Source of the DNA: Caulobacteraceae bacterium
Lineage (GTDB): Bacteria > Pseudomonadota > Alphaproteobacteria > Caulobacterales > Caulobacteraceae
NCBI GenBank assembly: GCA_019695035.1
Contig: JAIBAU010000022.1
Span: forward strand, 1 to 41,997
DNA: 41,997 bases
Reading direction: 5' to 3'
Part shown: positions 9,775-18,092 of the stretch, in pieces
Numbering within the stretch: the stretch's first letter is position 1
Layout of the letters: each line of letters starts with the position of its first letter
Translations under genes and position numbers: made by a program
The notes under the pieces: model-generated
The model's input: only the letters and a program-made list of their open reading frames with translations
What the model was told of the DNA's origin: nothing
The model's database searches: none

Positions 9775-10218
9775 ATGAAGAAGCTTGCCGTAATCCTTCC
9801 CGTGCTGCTGGCCCTCGCGGCGCCGACCCTGGCGCATGCCGAGGCCGGGAACGGGCGTGGGCGCAATGCGGAGGCCTTTGCGGGCCGCGATCGCGATGAC
9901 GACGGGCCGCGCGGTTCCGGGCGCGGGGGTCAGCGCGCAGGGCGCGGCGACGGGCAGCGCAACCGCGGCGACGACAATCCCGGCCAGCGGGACCGGGGCG
10001 GCGACGCGCGCCAGCAGGTGCGCGAGGGCCGCCGCGTGGCCCTGCGCGACGTGATCCCCAACATCGCCCGGCGCACGCCGGGGCGCATGCTGGACAGCTT
10101 CGCCGAAAACGGACCCGGCGGCCGGGCCCAGTATCGCGTACGCTGGCAGTCGGATTCGGGCGAACGCATCGACTACATCGTCGACGCCGAGACCGGCGCC
10201 ATCATCCGTCGCGAATAG
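9775..10218 (+). CDS. Secreted PepSY-domain protein with Arg/Gly/Asp-rich segment
   Basis: The 147-residue protein has a Sec signal peptide (residues 1-22, cleavage after AHA). A very charged, probably disordered stretch rich in R, G and D follows (about 25-85), then a C-terminal PepSY-like domain (about 90-147) ending RIDYIVDAETGAIIRRE. PepSY proteins of this size often sit beside PhoPQ/TctDE-type two-component genes, as here; the domain is thought to bind or inhibit a partner in the periplasm. No ribosome binding site is visible within 15 nt of the ATG, so the mRNA may be leaderless or nearly so. It is first in the operon with the regulator 24 bp downstream. Confidence 0.8.
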   Translation: MKKLAVILPVLLALAAPTLAHAEAGNGRGRNAEAFAGRDRDDDGPRGSGRGGQRAGRGDGQRNRGDDNPGQRDRGGDARQQVREGRRVALRDVIPNIARRTPGRMLDSFAENGPGGRAQYRVRWQSDSGERIDYIVDAETGAIIRRE

Positions 10219-10242
10219 CCAAGAGCATCGGAGGACCAGGGT

Positions 10243-10920
10243 TTGCGGGTACTGCTCGTCGAGGACGATCCCGATCTGTCGCGCCAGCTCAAGTCGGCCC
10301 TCTCGGACGCCGGCTATGCGGTCGACCATGCGGCCGACGGCGAGGAGGCGCACTTCCTCGGCGACACCGAACCCTATGACGTGATCGTGCTGGATCTGGG
10401 CCTGCCCAAGATCGACGGAGTGTCGGTGCTGGAGCGCTGGCGGCGCGAGAGCAAGAGCACGCCGGTGCTGATCCTGACAGCGCGCGGCGCCTGGTCGGAC
10501 AAGGTGGCCGGCTTCGACGCCGGGGCCGACGACTACCTGACCAAGCCGTTCCACACCGAGGAGCTGCTGGCCCGGCTGCGGGCTCTGCTGCGCCGCTCGG
10601 CCGGCCACGCGACGCCGTCGCTGTCGTGCGGCGGCCTTCGGCTCGACCCGCGCGCGGCGCGGGCCTCGGTCAACGGCGAGCCCCTGCGCCTGACTTCGCT
10701 GGAGTACCGCCTGCTGCACTACCTGATGATGCACCAGGGCCGGGTGATCAGCCGCACCGAACTGGTCGAGCACCTTTACGACCAGGATTTCGACCGCGAT
10801 TCCAACACCATCGAGGTGTTCGTCGGACGGCTGCGCAAGAAGATCGGCTCGGACCGGATCGAGACGGTGCGGGGACTGGGCTACCGCCTCGCGCCGCTGG
10901 AGGGCGAGCCTGTCGAGTGA
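10243..10920 (+). CDS. OmpR/PhoP-family response regulator
   Basis: The 225-residue protein has an N-terminal receiver domain with the acidic pocket EDD (7-9), phosphoacceptor Asp51 (VLDLGLP), the Thr in LTAR and the Lys of TKPF. A C-terminal winged-helix DNA-binding domain (about 125-218) has the family signature VEVFVGRLRKKI-like stretch (here IEVFVGRLRKKIG) and GLGYRL. It starts at TTG 10243 with GGAGG 8 nt upstream. It forms a pair with the kinase that overlaps its 3' end, and its likely operator is the 11-bp tandem repeat upstream of the operon. The closest named type is PhoP; the signal is unknown. Confidence 0.92.
   Translation: MRVLLVEDDPDLSRQLKSALSDAGYAVDHAADGEEAHFLGDTEPYDVIVLDLGLPKIDGVSVLERWRRESKSTPVLILTARGAWSDKVAGFDAGADDYLTKPFHTEELLARLRALLRRSAGHATPSLSCGGLRLDPRAARASVNGEPLRLTSLEYRLLHYLMMHQGRVISRTELVEHLYDQDFDRDSNTIEVFVGRLRKKIGSDRIETVRGLGYRLAPLEGEPVE
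10899..10912 (+). promoter_or_regulatory. Shine-Dalgarno GGAGGG followed by CTG start
   Basis: GGAGGG (10899-10904) lies five bases before a CTG (10910-10912) that is in frame with the histidine kinase. No ATG, GTG or TTG in the kinase frame lies between the end of the regulator gene and a GTG at 11033. This site therefore decides the start. Confidence 0.6.
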
Positions 10921-12397
10921 GGCCCTCGCGGGCCCGCCCGGCGCGCCCCTGAAACAGCCTCGGGCCTCGCTGGTCCGGCGGCTGGTCTGGCTGGCGGCGG
11001 TCTGGATCCTGGCGGCCCTGGTCACGGCCGGCGTGGCGCTGAACCTCTTCTATCGCCAGACCACGGAGCGTCGCCTGCAGGCCAGCCTGTCCGAGGTCAG
11101 CGACGCCTTGATCTCCGACGCCCGCATCGGCCGCGATGACAAGAGCGTCTCGGTGCAGCAGGTCGACACCGGAGAGAAGTCCAACGACCGGGTGCCGCCG
11201 GCGACGGTGGTCGATGCGCGGGCCAACCGCGCCTACTCGGGCCGCTACTGGCAGATCGCCGAACCGCTTCCCGGTCGCCCGGGCGAGCCTTCGCCGGGCC
11301 TCCGGCCGCTGGTGCGCTCGCGCTCGCTCTGGGACGCCGACCTGAAGGGTCCGCCGGGCGGGCTGGAGCCGCTGCTGGCCCGGCCGGGCCGGCCGGTCTT
11401 CTACGACACCGTGGGTGCGGCCGGCGAACCGGTGCGGGCGGCGGCGACCGTGTCGCTGTTGCGCGGGCGGGTGGAGCCTCTGGTCTTCCTGGTCGCGGAG
11501 GACCGGCGGCCGATCGACCAGGACGCCCAGCGCTTCGCCTGGCTGACAGCCTTTTCGCTGATCGCCCTGGGCGGGGGCCTGGTCGCGGCGGTGTTCTTCC
11601 AGGTGCGCGTCGGCCTGCGGCCCCTGTTCGAGCTGGGCCACGAGATCGGCGACGTGCGCAAGGGCAAGGCGCTGCGCCTGTCCCAGTCCTATCCGCAGGA
11701 GATCGAACCGCTGGCGGACGAAATGAACGCCCTGCTGGCGGCCAACCAGGAGGTGGTGGAGCGCCAGCGCACCCATGTCGGCAACCTCGCCCACGCCCTG
11801 AAGACGCCTCTGTCGGTCATGCTGACCGAGGCGGGGGCCGAGGAGAACACCCTGGCCGAGGTGGTCCGCCGCCAGGCCACCCTGATGCGGGGTCAGGTGG
11901 ACCATCACCTGCGTCGCGCCCGCGCCGCGGCCCGCGCCCAGTCGGTGGGCGAACGCACGCCGGTCGAAGAAGTCATCGACGAGATGGCGGTGATGATCGA
12001 GCGGGTCTTCCAGGAAAAGGCGGTCGAGATCGACTGGCGGGTGGACGACGACCTCTGCTTCCGTGGCGAGCGCCAGGATCTGCAGGAAATCGTCGGCAAC
12101 GTACTGGAGAACGCCTGCAAGTACGGCGGCCGCAAGGTCTTCGCCATCGCCGAGGCGACGGGCGATCCCGGCCGGATGCGGCTGGTTGTCGAGGACGACG
12201 GACCGGGACTGCCGGAAGAGCGGCGGGAAGAGGTGCTGAAACGGGGTTCGCGCCTGGACGAGTCGGCCCCCGGGTCGGGCCTGGGCCTGTCGATCGTCGA
12301 CGAACTGGCGCGCGCCTACGGCGGCGGCGTCGCCCTGGCGCGCTCGGACATGGGCGGCTTGAAGGTGGTGATCGAACTGCCTGCCGCCGAGGTCTGA
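10910..12397 (+). CDS. PhoQ-like membrane sensor histidine kinase, probable CTG start
   Basis: Read from CTG 10910 the protein has 495 residues: membrane helix one (about 25-47), a periplasmic domain (about 48-208), helix two (about 209-231) and a HAMP-like linker. Next come the HisKA segment AHALKTPLSVML with His295 (the HxLKTP form is typical of PhoQ) and an ATPase domain with ENACKYGG, DDGPGLP and GSGLGLSIV. The first ordinary start codon, GTG 11033, would remove almost all of helix one and break the topology. The CTG has a near-ideal ribosome binding site and overlaps the regulator gene by 11 bp. A single-base sequencing error linking to GTG 10917 is the main alternative. Confidence 0.85.
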   Translation: MSSEALAGPPGAPLKQPRASLVRRLVWLAAVWILAALVTAGVALNLFYRQTTERRLQASLSEVSDALISDARIGRDDKSVSVQQVDTGEKSNDRVPPATVVDARANRAYSGRYWQIAEPLPGRPGEPSPGLRPLVRSRSLWDADLKGPPGGLEPLLARPGRPVFYDTVGAAGEPVRAAATVSLLRGRVEPLVFLVAEDRRPIDQDAQRFAWLTAFSLIALGGGLVAAVFFQVRVGLRPLFELGHEIGDVRKGKALRLSQSYPQEIEPLADEMNALLAANQEVVERQRTHVGNLAHALKTPLSVMLTEAGAEENTLAEVVRRQATLMRGQVDHHLRRARAAARAQSVGERTPVEEVIDEMAVMIERVFQEKAVEIDWRVDDDLCFRGERQDLQEIVGNVLENACKYGGRKVFAIAEATGDPGRMRLVVEDDGPGLPEERREEVLKRGSRLDESAPGSGLGLSIVDELARAYGGGVALARSDMGGLKVVIELPAAEV

Positions 12398-12499
12398 AAA
12401 ACTCAACCCTGCGGCGTCCGGTCCCCGGGGTGCTCAATCAATCTTAACCTTGTCCATTCACCGTGCCTGGCTCAGACGCCGCGCCAGGAGCGCCAACCC

Positions 12500-13822
12500 A
12501 TGGATCGGGCTGCAAAGCTTGAAGCGATCCGCGCCCTTCTCGGCGCGGCGCCCGACCAGGCTCTGGCCAGCCTCGGGATCGCCCTTTCGGGCGTGGGCGG
12601 CGACCTGGCCCCGGTCGCCGAAATCGTCGAGCGCGAACAGACCGTCCGCCGGCTGAGCGCCGTGGTCTTCGGACCGCTCCTGCCCATGTTCGGCAGCCGG
12701 CCCGACGGCCTGCAGACCCCGACGTTCTCGCGGGCGACGCTCAAGCAGCTGTGGCGCGAGCTGATGGACGACCGGCTCGACACCCTGGCCGCGGTGGCGA
12801 CCGCCATCGAGGACTGGGACCCCAGTCATCCGCCGCCGCCCATCCTGGACGAGGTCTGCCTCGAGGCCGCCGCGCTCTGCGACGCCCGGCCCGAGCTGGC
12901 CGAGCTGGCGATCTACCTGCGGCTGTCGCCCTTCGCGCGCACCGCCCTGGCCCGGCTGGGCGACTGGCTGGGCCGGGCCAACGAGGAGCGGGCTGCGGTG
13001 CTGCGCCTGATCTTCCGGGACGCCGCCGAGGTTTGCGACGACGCGGCGCCGCGCCTGATGGAGATCCTGCTGGCGCACCTGCCCGACGCGCAGCTGATCC
13101 TGCGCCCGATCTCCCTGATCACCGATCGCTCCGGCGACCGTTACCTGGCCAGTTCCGAGCTGGCCTCCTTCGGCGAGCGCCTGCTGGAGCGGGTCGAACG
13201 CCATGTGGAGAGCCTGAAGGGATTCAACACCGCCGGCGGCGAGGCGGCGGCCTACGCCGCGGCGCGGGACGTCTCGGTGGCGGGCGCCATCCTGGACGAG
13301 ATCGAGCACTCGGTGGACCTCGCCCGCGATGGTCCGTGGGGCAAGCGCGTGGCGGCAGGGCGCAAGGCCATGGCCGCGATGATCGAAGCCCGCCTGCGCG
13401 AATGCCAGAAGGCCGTGGAGCAGGCCCTGCCGATGCAGGCCGTGCGCCTGACCGGGCGCATGACCCGGCCGTCGCCCAAGGTCTCCCAGCCACCCGACCC
13501 CCGCTTCGTGGAGCCGGCGCGCGCGCTGATGGTGCTGCTCGGCGAGACGCGGGGCGCGGCGGCGACCGGGGGCTTCGGCGCGCTTCGCACCCAGGTCTCG
13601 GAAGGCCTGTCCGACTGGCTCGAGGTCTACGCCGACGAACTGGTCCACGTGCTCAACGCCGGCGAGGCGCCCGACCCGGATATCGCGCGCGAGTACCTGG
13701 AGATCGCCGCCGACTTCCTCGCCAAGGCCGAGAACGACAAGGCCGCCCAGATCGTGCGGCGTAGGGCCGCCGTGGCCGGAACCGGATTTACCCCTCCGGA
13801 CCCCTCGCAAGAGGTCGCCTGA
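12500..13822 (+). CDS. Uncharacterised helical cytosolic protein
   Basis: I do not recognise a family. The 440-residue protein has no signal peptide and no membrane segment, and looks almost entirely alpha-helical, with many Ala/Leu/Glu/Arg heptad-like stretches. The middle region around residues 140-170 resembles helical-repeat packing. The C-terminus (residues about 360-425) is acidic and helical. ATG 12500 has AGGAG 9 nt upstream. It ends 17 bp before ccmI on the same strand, so it may be co-transcribed with cytochrome c maturation genes. That neighbourhood is the only hint of function and is weak. Codon use and GC match its neighbours, so recent transfer is unlikely. Confidence 0.75.
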   Translation: MDRAAKLEAIRALLGAAPDQALASLGIALSGVGGDLAPVAEIVEREQTVRRLSAVVFGPLLPMFGSRPDGLQTPTFSRATLKQLWRELMDDRLDTLAAVATAIEDWDPSHPPPPILDEVCLEAAALCDARPELAELAIYLRLSPFARTALARLGDWLGRANEERAAVLRLIFRDAAEVCDDAAPRLMEILLAHLPDAQLILRPISLITDRSGDRYLASSELASFGERLLERVERHVESLKGFNTAGGEAAAYAAARDVSVAGAILDEIEHSVDLARDGPWGKRVAAGRKAMAAMIEARLRECQKAVEQALPMQAVRLTGRMTRPSPKVSQPPDPRFVEPARALMVLLGETRGAAATGGFGALRTQVSEGLSDWLEVYADELVHVLNAGEAPDPDIAREYLEIAADFLAKAENDKAAQIVRRRAAVAGTGFTPPDPSQEVA

Positions 13823-13839
13823 TCGCCTAGAGGAGCCGC

Positions 13840-14940
13840 GTGCTTCTCTTCTGGACCGCCGCCGCCCTGCTCGCCGCCGCCGCCGCCGCGCTGGTGATGT
13901 GGCGCGCGCGCGGGTCCTCGGCCGCGCCGGCAGAGTCGCCCGAACTGGCCGTCTATCGCCGCCACCTCGCCGAGCAGGACGAACTGAAAGCGCGCGGCCT
14001 GCTGGGGGAAGCGGAGTGGAAAGCCGCCCGCGCCGAGGCCGGGCGGCGCCTGCTGGCCGCCTCGGAGACCCAGTCTGAGGCCCCGGCCCTCGACGAGCGC
14101 CGGCAGGCGGGCGTGGTTCTCGGATCGGTGCTGGCCGCCGCGGCGCTCGGGGTGGCGATCTATGCGCTGGTGGGCGCGCCCGGCGCGCAGGACCAGCCCT
14201 ACGCCGGGCGGTTGCAGGCCTGGCGGACGACGGCCAGGACCGATCCGGCGGCGCTGGCGCCCGCGGAGGCGGCCGCCCTGCTGGCCGAAATGGCCGAAAA
14301 GACCCCCGACAATCCGGACGCCTGGAGCTTCCTTGGCCGCGCGCGCACAGCCGCCGGCGACTACTTCGGCGCCGCCCAGGCCCTGGAGCGGGCCGTGGCG
14401 CTGCGGCCGAACGGGTCGGACGACTGGACAGCGCTGGGAGAGGCCCTGGCCGGGCTCGCCGGAGGCAAGCCCGACCCCGACGCCGAGAAGGCGTTCCGCA
14501 AGGCCATCGCCCTGGACCCGCGGTCGCCCGCGCCCCGCTACGACCTCGGCCGGCTGGAGCTGATGGCCGGCAAGCGCGAGGAGGGGCTGGCCCTGTGGCG
14601 CGAGGCCCTGGCGCTGATTCCCGCGGACGATCCGCGCCGCGCCGCCCTCGCCGCCGAGATCGAGGCCCAGGCCGCCGGGCCGGCCACGAACCCCGCTCTG
14701 GCCTCGGAGATCGCCGGGTCCGACGCCGCCGCCCAGGACGCCGCGATCCGCGCCATGGTGGATCGCCTCGCCGCCCGACTGCAGTCTCAGCCGGACGACG
14801 CCGAGGGCTGGGCCCGGCTGGTGCGCGCCTATGGCGTGCTCGGAGAGACCGAACGCCAGCAGGCCGCCCTGGCCAGCGCCCGCGCCCGGTTCCGCGATCG
14901 TCCTGCCGACCTCGCCGCCATCGAGGCCGCGGCGCGCTGA
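13840..14940 (+). CDS. ccmI: Cytochrome c maturation protein CcmI (CycH)
   Basis: The 366-residue inner-membrane protein carries apocytochrome c to the CcmF/CcmH haem ligation complex. The N-terminus has a membrane helix (about 2-21), a short cytoplasmic segment with YRRHLAEQDELKARGLL, typical of CcmI, and a second helix (about 88-108). The large periplasmic part contains tetratricopeptide repeats, best seen in PDAWSFLGRARTAAGDYFGA and SDDWTALGEALAGLA. The start is GTG 13840 with AGGAG just upstream (4-nt spacer). It is first of the ccmI-ccmE-ccmF-ccmH order known from alphaproteobacteria as cycHJKL. Confidence 0.92.
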   Translation: MLLFWTAAALLAAAAAALVMWRARGSSAAPAESPELAVYRRHLAEQDELKARGLLGEAEWKAARAEAGRRLLAASETQSEAPALDERRQAGVVLGSVLAAAALGVAIYALVGAPGAQDQPYAGRLQAWRTTARTDPAALAPAEAAALLAEMAEKTPDNPDAWSFLGRARTAAGDYFGAAQALERAVALRPNGSDDWTALGEALAGLAGGKPDPDAEKAFRKAIALDPRSPAPRYDLGRLELMAGKREEGLALWREALALIPADDPRRAALAAEIEAQAAGPATNPALASEIAGSDAAAQDAAIRAMVDRLAARLQSQPDDAEGWARLVRAYGVLGETERQQAALASARARFRDRPADLAAIEAAAR

Positions 14941-15014
14941 CGGAGCCCGCCGCGGGTACTGGCGCGCGGCGCTGCAATCGCTATGTTCCCCGCGGCCCTC
15001 CCTCCCGGTTCCCG

Positions 15015-15491
15015 ATGCCCCTGCTTCCCCAGTCCCGCAAAGCCCGCGCGCGCCTGATGGCGGTCGCCATCGCGGCCCCCGTCCTGGCCCTGGCCGTCGG
15101 CCTCTCGCTGTGGGCCATGCGGGACGCAGTGGTGTTCTTCTACGGCCCCTCCGAAGCCCGCGCCCAGCATGTGGCGCCGGGTCGCACCGTCCGGCTGGGC
15201 GGCCTGGTCCAGGCGGGCAGCGTGCGCCGCCTGCCGGGCGGATCGGTGCAGTTCTCGATCACCGACAACAAGGCGGTCCAGGCCGTCACCTTCCACGGCG
15301 ACCTGCCGGACCTGTTCCGTGAGGGGCAGGGCGTCATCGCCGAGGGCGCCTTCGGGGAGGACGGGGGCTTCCGCGCCACGCGGGTGCTGGCCAAGCACGA
15401 CGAGAAGTACATGCCCAAGGAGGTCGCCGACCGCCTCAAGGCCAGCGGCGAGTGGCGCCCCGAGCCCGTCGCCGGAGCCGCGGCGCAATGA
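15015..15491 (+). CDS. ccmE: Haem chaperone CcmE (CycJ)
   Basis: The 158-residue protein has one N-terminal membrane anchor (about 15-35) and a periplasmic beta-barrel of the OB type. It binds haem covalently before passing it to CcmF. The haem-attachment motif HxxxY is present as HDEKY (His at about residue 128). The region GGLVQAGSVRR and the segment ITDNKAVQAVTFHGDLPDLF are typical of the family. The start ATG 15015 gives the usual CcmE length. The stop codon overlaps the ATG of ccmF by 4 bp (ATGA), which indicates translational coupling. Confidence 0.95.
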   Translation: MPLLPQSRKARARLMAVAIAAPVLALAVGLSLWAMRDAVVFFYGPSEARAQHVAPGRTVRLGGLVQAGSVRRLPGGSVQFSITDNKAVQAVTFHGDLPDLFREGQGVIAEGAFGEDGGFRATRVLAKHDEKYMPKEVADRLKASGEWRPEPVAGAAAQ

Positions 15492-17485
15492 CCGCCGAAC
15501 TGGGCGCCTTCGCGCTGGCGCTGGCGCTGGCCCTGTCCCTGGCGCAGGCCGGGCTGTCGGCCGCCGCGCGGCTGACCCGCGGCCCCGTGCTGGCCCGGGC
15601 GGGCGAGGGAGCGGCCGTCGCCGCGTTCGCGGCGGTGCTGATCGCCTTCCTGGCGCTGATGAACGGCTTCCTGACGTCGGACTTCTCGATCGCCAACGTC
15701 GCGGCCAATTCCCACACCGAGAAGCCGTTGCTGTACAAGCTGGCCGCCACGTGGGGCAGCCACGAGGGCTCGCTTCTGCTGTGGTGCCTGTGGCTGACCG
15801 GGTTCGGCGCGGCGGCGGCCCTGTTCGGCAAGGCCCTGCCGCAGGGGCTGAAGGCGGTCGCGCTTTCGACCCAGGGCGTGCTGGGCGTGCTGTTCCTGGC
15901 CTTCGCCGTCTTCGCGTCCAATCCCTTCGCACGCCTGGGCGAGGCGCCGATCGAGGGACGCTCGCTGAACCCGCTGCTCCAGGACCCGGCGCTGGCCTTC
16001 CATCCGCCCATTCTCTACGGGGGATACGTCGGCTTCAGCCTGGTGTTCTCCTTCGCGATCGCAGCGCTGGTGGAAGGGCGCATCGACGCCGCCTGGGCTC
16101 GCTGGGTGCGGCCCTGGACCCTGGCCGCCTGGAGCCTCCTGACGGTCGGCATCACCCTCGGGGCGTTCTGGGCCTACTACGAGCTGGGCTGGGGCGGCTG
16201 GTGGTTCTGGGATCCCGTGGAGAACGCCTCCTTCATGCCCTGGCTGGCAGGCGCGGCCCTGCTGCATTCGGCCATCGTCACGGAGAAGCGGGGGGCGCTC
16301 GGCGGCTGGACGGTGTTCCTTGCTCTGCTGGCCTTCAGCTTCTCGATGCTGGGCGCCTTCCTCGTCCGCTCGGGCGTGCTGACCTCGGTTCACGCCTTCG
16401 CGGTCGATCCCAAGCGGGGCGTGATGTTGCTGGCCATCCTCGGGGTCGCGGCCGGCGTCGGGTTTGCCCTGTTCGCCTGGCGGGCGCCGCGCCTGCAGCC
16501 CGGCGGAGTGTTCGCGCCCGTCAGCCGCGAGGGCGCGCTGGTGCTGAACAATCTCTTCCTGGCCGTGGCCGCCGCGACCGTTCTGGTGGGCACGCTCTAT
16601 CCCCTGATGCTCGAAGCTGCGACCGGCCAGACCATCTCGGTGGGGCCGCCCTACTTCGGCCTGACCTTCATCCCGCTGATGAGCGCCGCCATGCTCATCC
16701 TGCCCGCGGGGCCGCTGCTGGCCTGGAAGCGCGGCGACCTGAAGGGCGCGCTGCAGCGCCTGACCGTCGCGGCCGGGATCGCCATCCTCGCCGCCGTCGC
16801 CGTGCTGGCGCTCAACGACTGGAAGAAAGCCTTCTCGGCGCTGGGCGTCGGCCTGGGCGTATGGCTGGTTTGCGGAGCCGTGGCCGAGGTGGCCGAGCGG
16901 GTCCGGTTGTTCCGGGCGCCGACGGCGGAAAGCTGGCGGCGTCTCAAGGGGCTGCCGCGGGGCGCGTGGGGCACGACGCTGGGCCACATCGGCCTCGGCC
17001 TGTTCGCCCTGGGGGCCTGCGTGGAGACCGGCTGGAAGGTCGAGGCCTCCGAAGTGCTGGCGGTGGGCGACCGCCTCGCGGTCGGCGAGTACCGCCTCAC
17101 GCTCGAGCGCTCCGGCGTCGCGCAGGGTCCCAACTACCTCGCCGAGCGAGGGGTCCTGACTGCTGAGAAGGGCGGCCGCACGGTCTGCACCGTGGCGCCG
17201 GAGCGGCGCTTCTTCCCGGCCGGACGACAGACAACGACTGAAGTCGGCCTGTGCTTCCGCGGCCTGAGCGACCTGTACGTGGTGTTCGGGGAGCGCCGCC
17301 AGACCCCCTCGGGCCAGCCCGGCTGGGTCGTGCGGGCCTACTGGAACCCCTGGGCCCGGCTGATCTTCCTGGGTCCGCTGCTGATGGCGATCGGCGGGCT
17401 GGTCTCGCTCAGCGATCGCCGGCTGCGCCTGGCGGCGGCCCCCCGACCGTCTGGGTCGACGCCGCCGGCGGAGGCGCGCGCATGA
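15488..17485 (+). CDS. ccmF: Haem lyase CcmF (CycK)
   Basis: The 665-residue polytopic inner-membrane protein is the haem ligase core of cytochrome c maturation system I. It has about fifteen hydrophobic segments. The haem-handling tryptophan-rich motif is intact at residues about 237-252 (GGWWFWDPVENASFMPW), and the early HEGSLLLW segment follows the family pattern. A periplasmic domain lies near residues 520-620. The length is normal for CcmF. It overlaps ccmE at its start and ccmH at its end by 4 bp each, so the three proteins are made from one message in linked fashion. Confidence 0.96.
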   Translation: MTAELGAFALALALALSLAQAGLSAAARLTRGPVLARAGEGAAVAAFAAVLIAFLALMNGFLTSDFSIANVAANSHTEKPLLYKLAATWGSHEGSLLLWCLWLTGFGAAAALFGKALPQGLKAVALSTQGVLGVLFLAFAVFASNPFARLGEAPIEGRSLNPLLQDPALAFHPPILYGGYVGFSLVFSFAIAALVEGRIDAAWARWVRPWTLAAWSLLTVGITLGAFWAYYELGWGGWWFWDPVENASFMPWLAGAALLHSAIVTEKRGALGGWTVFLALLAFSFSMLGAFLVRSGVLTSVHAFAVDPKRGVMLLAILGVAAGVGFALFAWRAPRLQPGGVFAPVSREGALVLNNLFLAVAAATVLVGTLYPLMLEAATGQTISVGPPYFGLTFIPLMSAAMLILPAGPLLAWKRGDLKGALQRLTVAAGIAILAAVAVLALNDWKKAFSALGVGLGVWLVCGAVAEVAERVRLFRAPTAESWRRLKGLPRGAWGTTLGHIGLGLFALGACVETGWKVEASEVLAVGDRLAVGEYRLTLERSGVAQGPNYLAERGVLTAEKGGRTVCTVAPERRFFPAGRQTTTEVGLCFRGLSDLYVVFGERRQTPSGQPGWVVRAYWNPWARLIFLGPLLMAIGGLVSLSDRRLRLAAAPRPSGSTPPAEARA

Positions 17486-17997
17486 GGCGGCTTCTGCTGG
17501 CGTTGGCCGCCCTGGCCTGCATCGCCGCCGCCGGAGACCCCTCCGAACGGCTGGCGGACCCGGCGCAGGAGGCCCGCGCCCGAGCGCTGTACCGCGAGAT
17601 CCGTTGCGTCGTCTGCCAGAACGAATCGATCGACGATTCGGAGGCCGAGGTGGCGGGTCTGATCCGCCAGTCGGTGCGCGAGCAGATCCGGGCCGGCCGG
17701 ACCGACGCCGAGGTGCGGGCCTATCTGGTCGACCGGTACGGCGAGTTCGTGCTGCTCAAACCCGCCCTGTCGCCGGCCAACCTGCTTCTCTGGGGCGCCC
17801 CGGCGGCGCTGCTGGTCCTCGCCGGCGGCCTTCTCATGTGGCGGGCGAGACGCGCTCCGGCCCAAATCGGCGCCGAGCCGCTGACCGAGGAGGAAGAAGC
17901 GCGGATCGCGGCGTTGACGGGCGACCCGGAAGGGCGTCACCGTTTCGCCCCATCGTCGCCGTCTAAGTCTGTCAGAAGGTCACGACGGAAGCAGTGA
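17482..17997 (+). CDS. ccmH: Cytochrome c maturation protein CcmH (CycL)
   Basis: The 171-residue protein has a signal/anchor at the N-terminus (RLLLALAALACIAAAG) and a periplasmic three-helix domain. The thioredox motif CVVCQN (in REIRCVVCQNESI) is the reduced-apocytochrome binding site. A C-terminal membrane helix (about 100-118) is followed by a basic tail ending SKSVRRSRRKQ that is longer than usual. The dual-cysteine motif is intact. The CcmG thioredoxin that often lies between ccmF and ccmH is not here, as in the rhizobial cycHJKL order, so it must be encoded elsewhere. Confidence 0.93.
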   Translation: MRRLLLALAALACIAAAGDPSERLADPAQEARARALYREIRCVVCQNESIDDSEAEVAGLIRQSVREQIRAGRTDAEVRAYLVDRYGEFVLLKPALSPANLLLWGAPAALLVLAGGLLMWRARRAPAQIGAEPLTEEEEARIAALTGDPEGRHRFAPSSPSKSVRRSRRKQ

Positions 17998-18092
17998 ACC
18001 GGATGCGTTCGAATGCGTAGCGACTGTTTGCCATCCCGCGCATTGAATTTGAGGAGCCGGCGCGGGGCTCCGACCGAGGTGCGGCGCTAGAT

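Noticed and set aside
11033..12397. Kinase starting at GTG 11033
   Set aside because: It would cut off the first membrane helix, leaving only one, while a good ribosome binding site and CTG exist upstream at 10899-10912.
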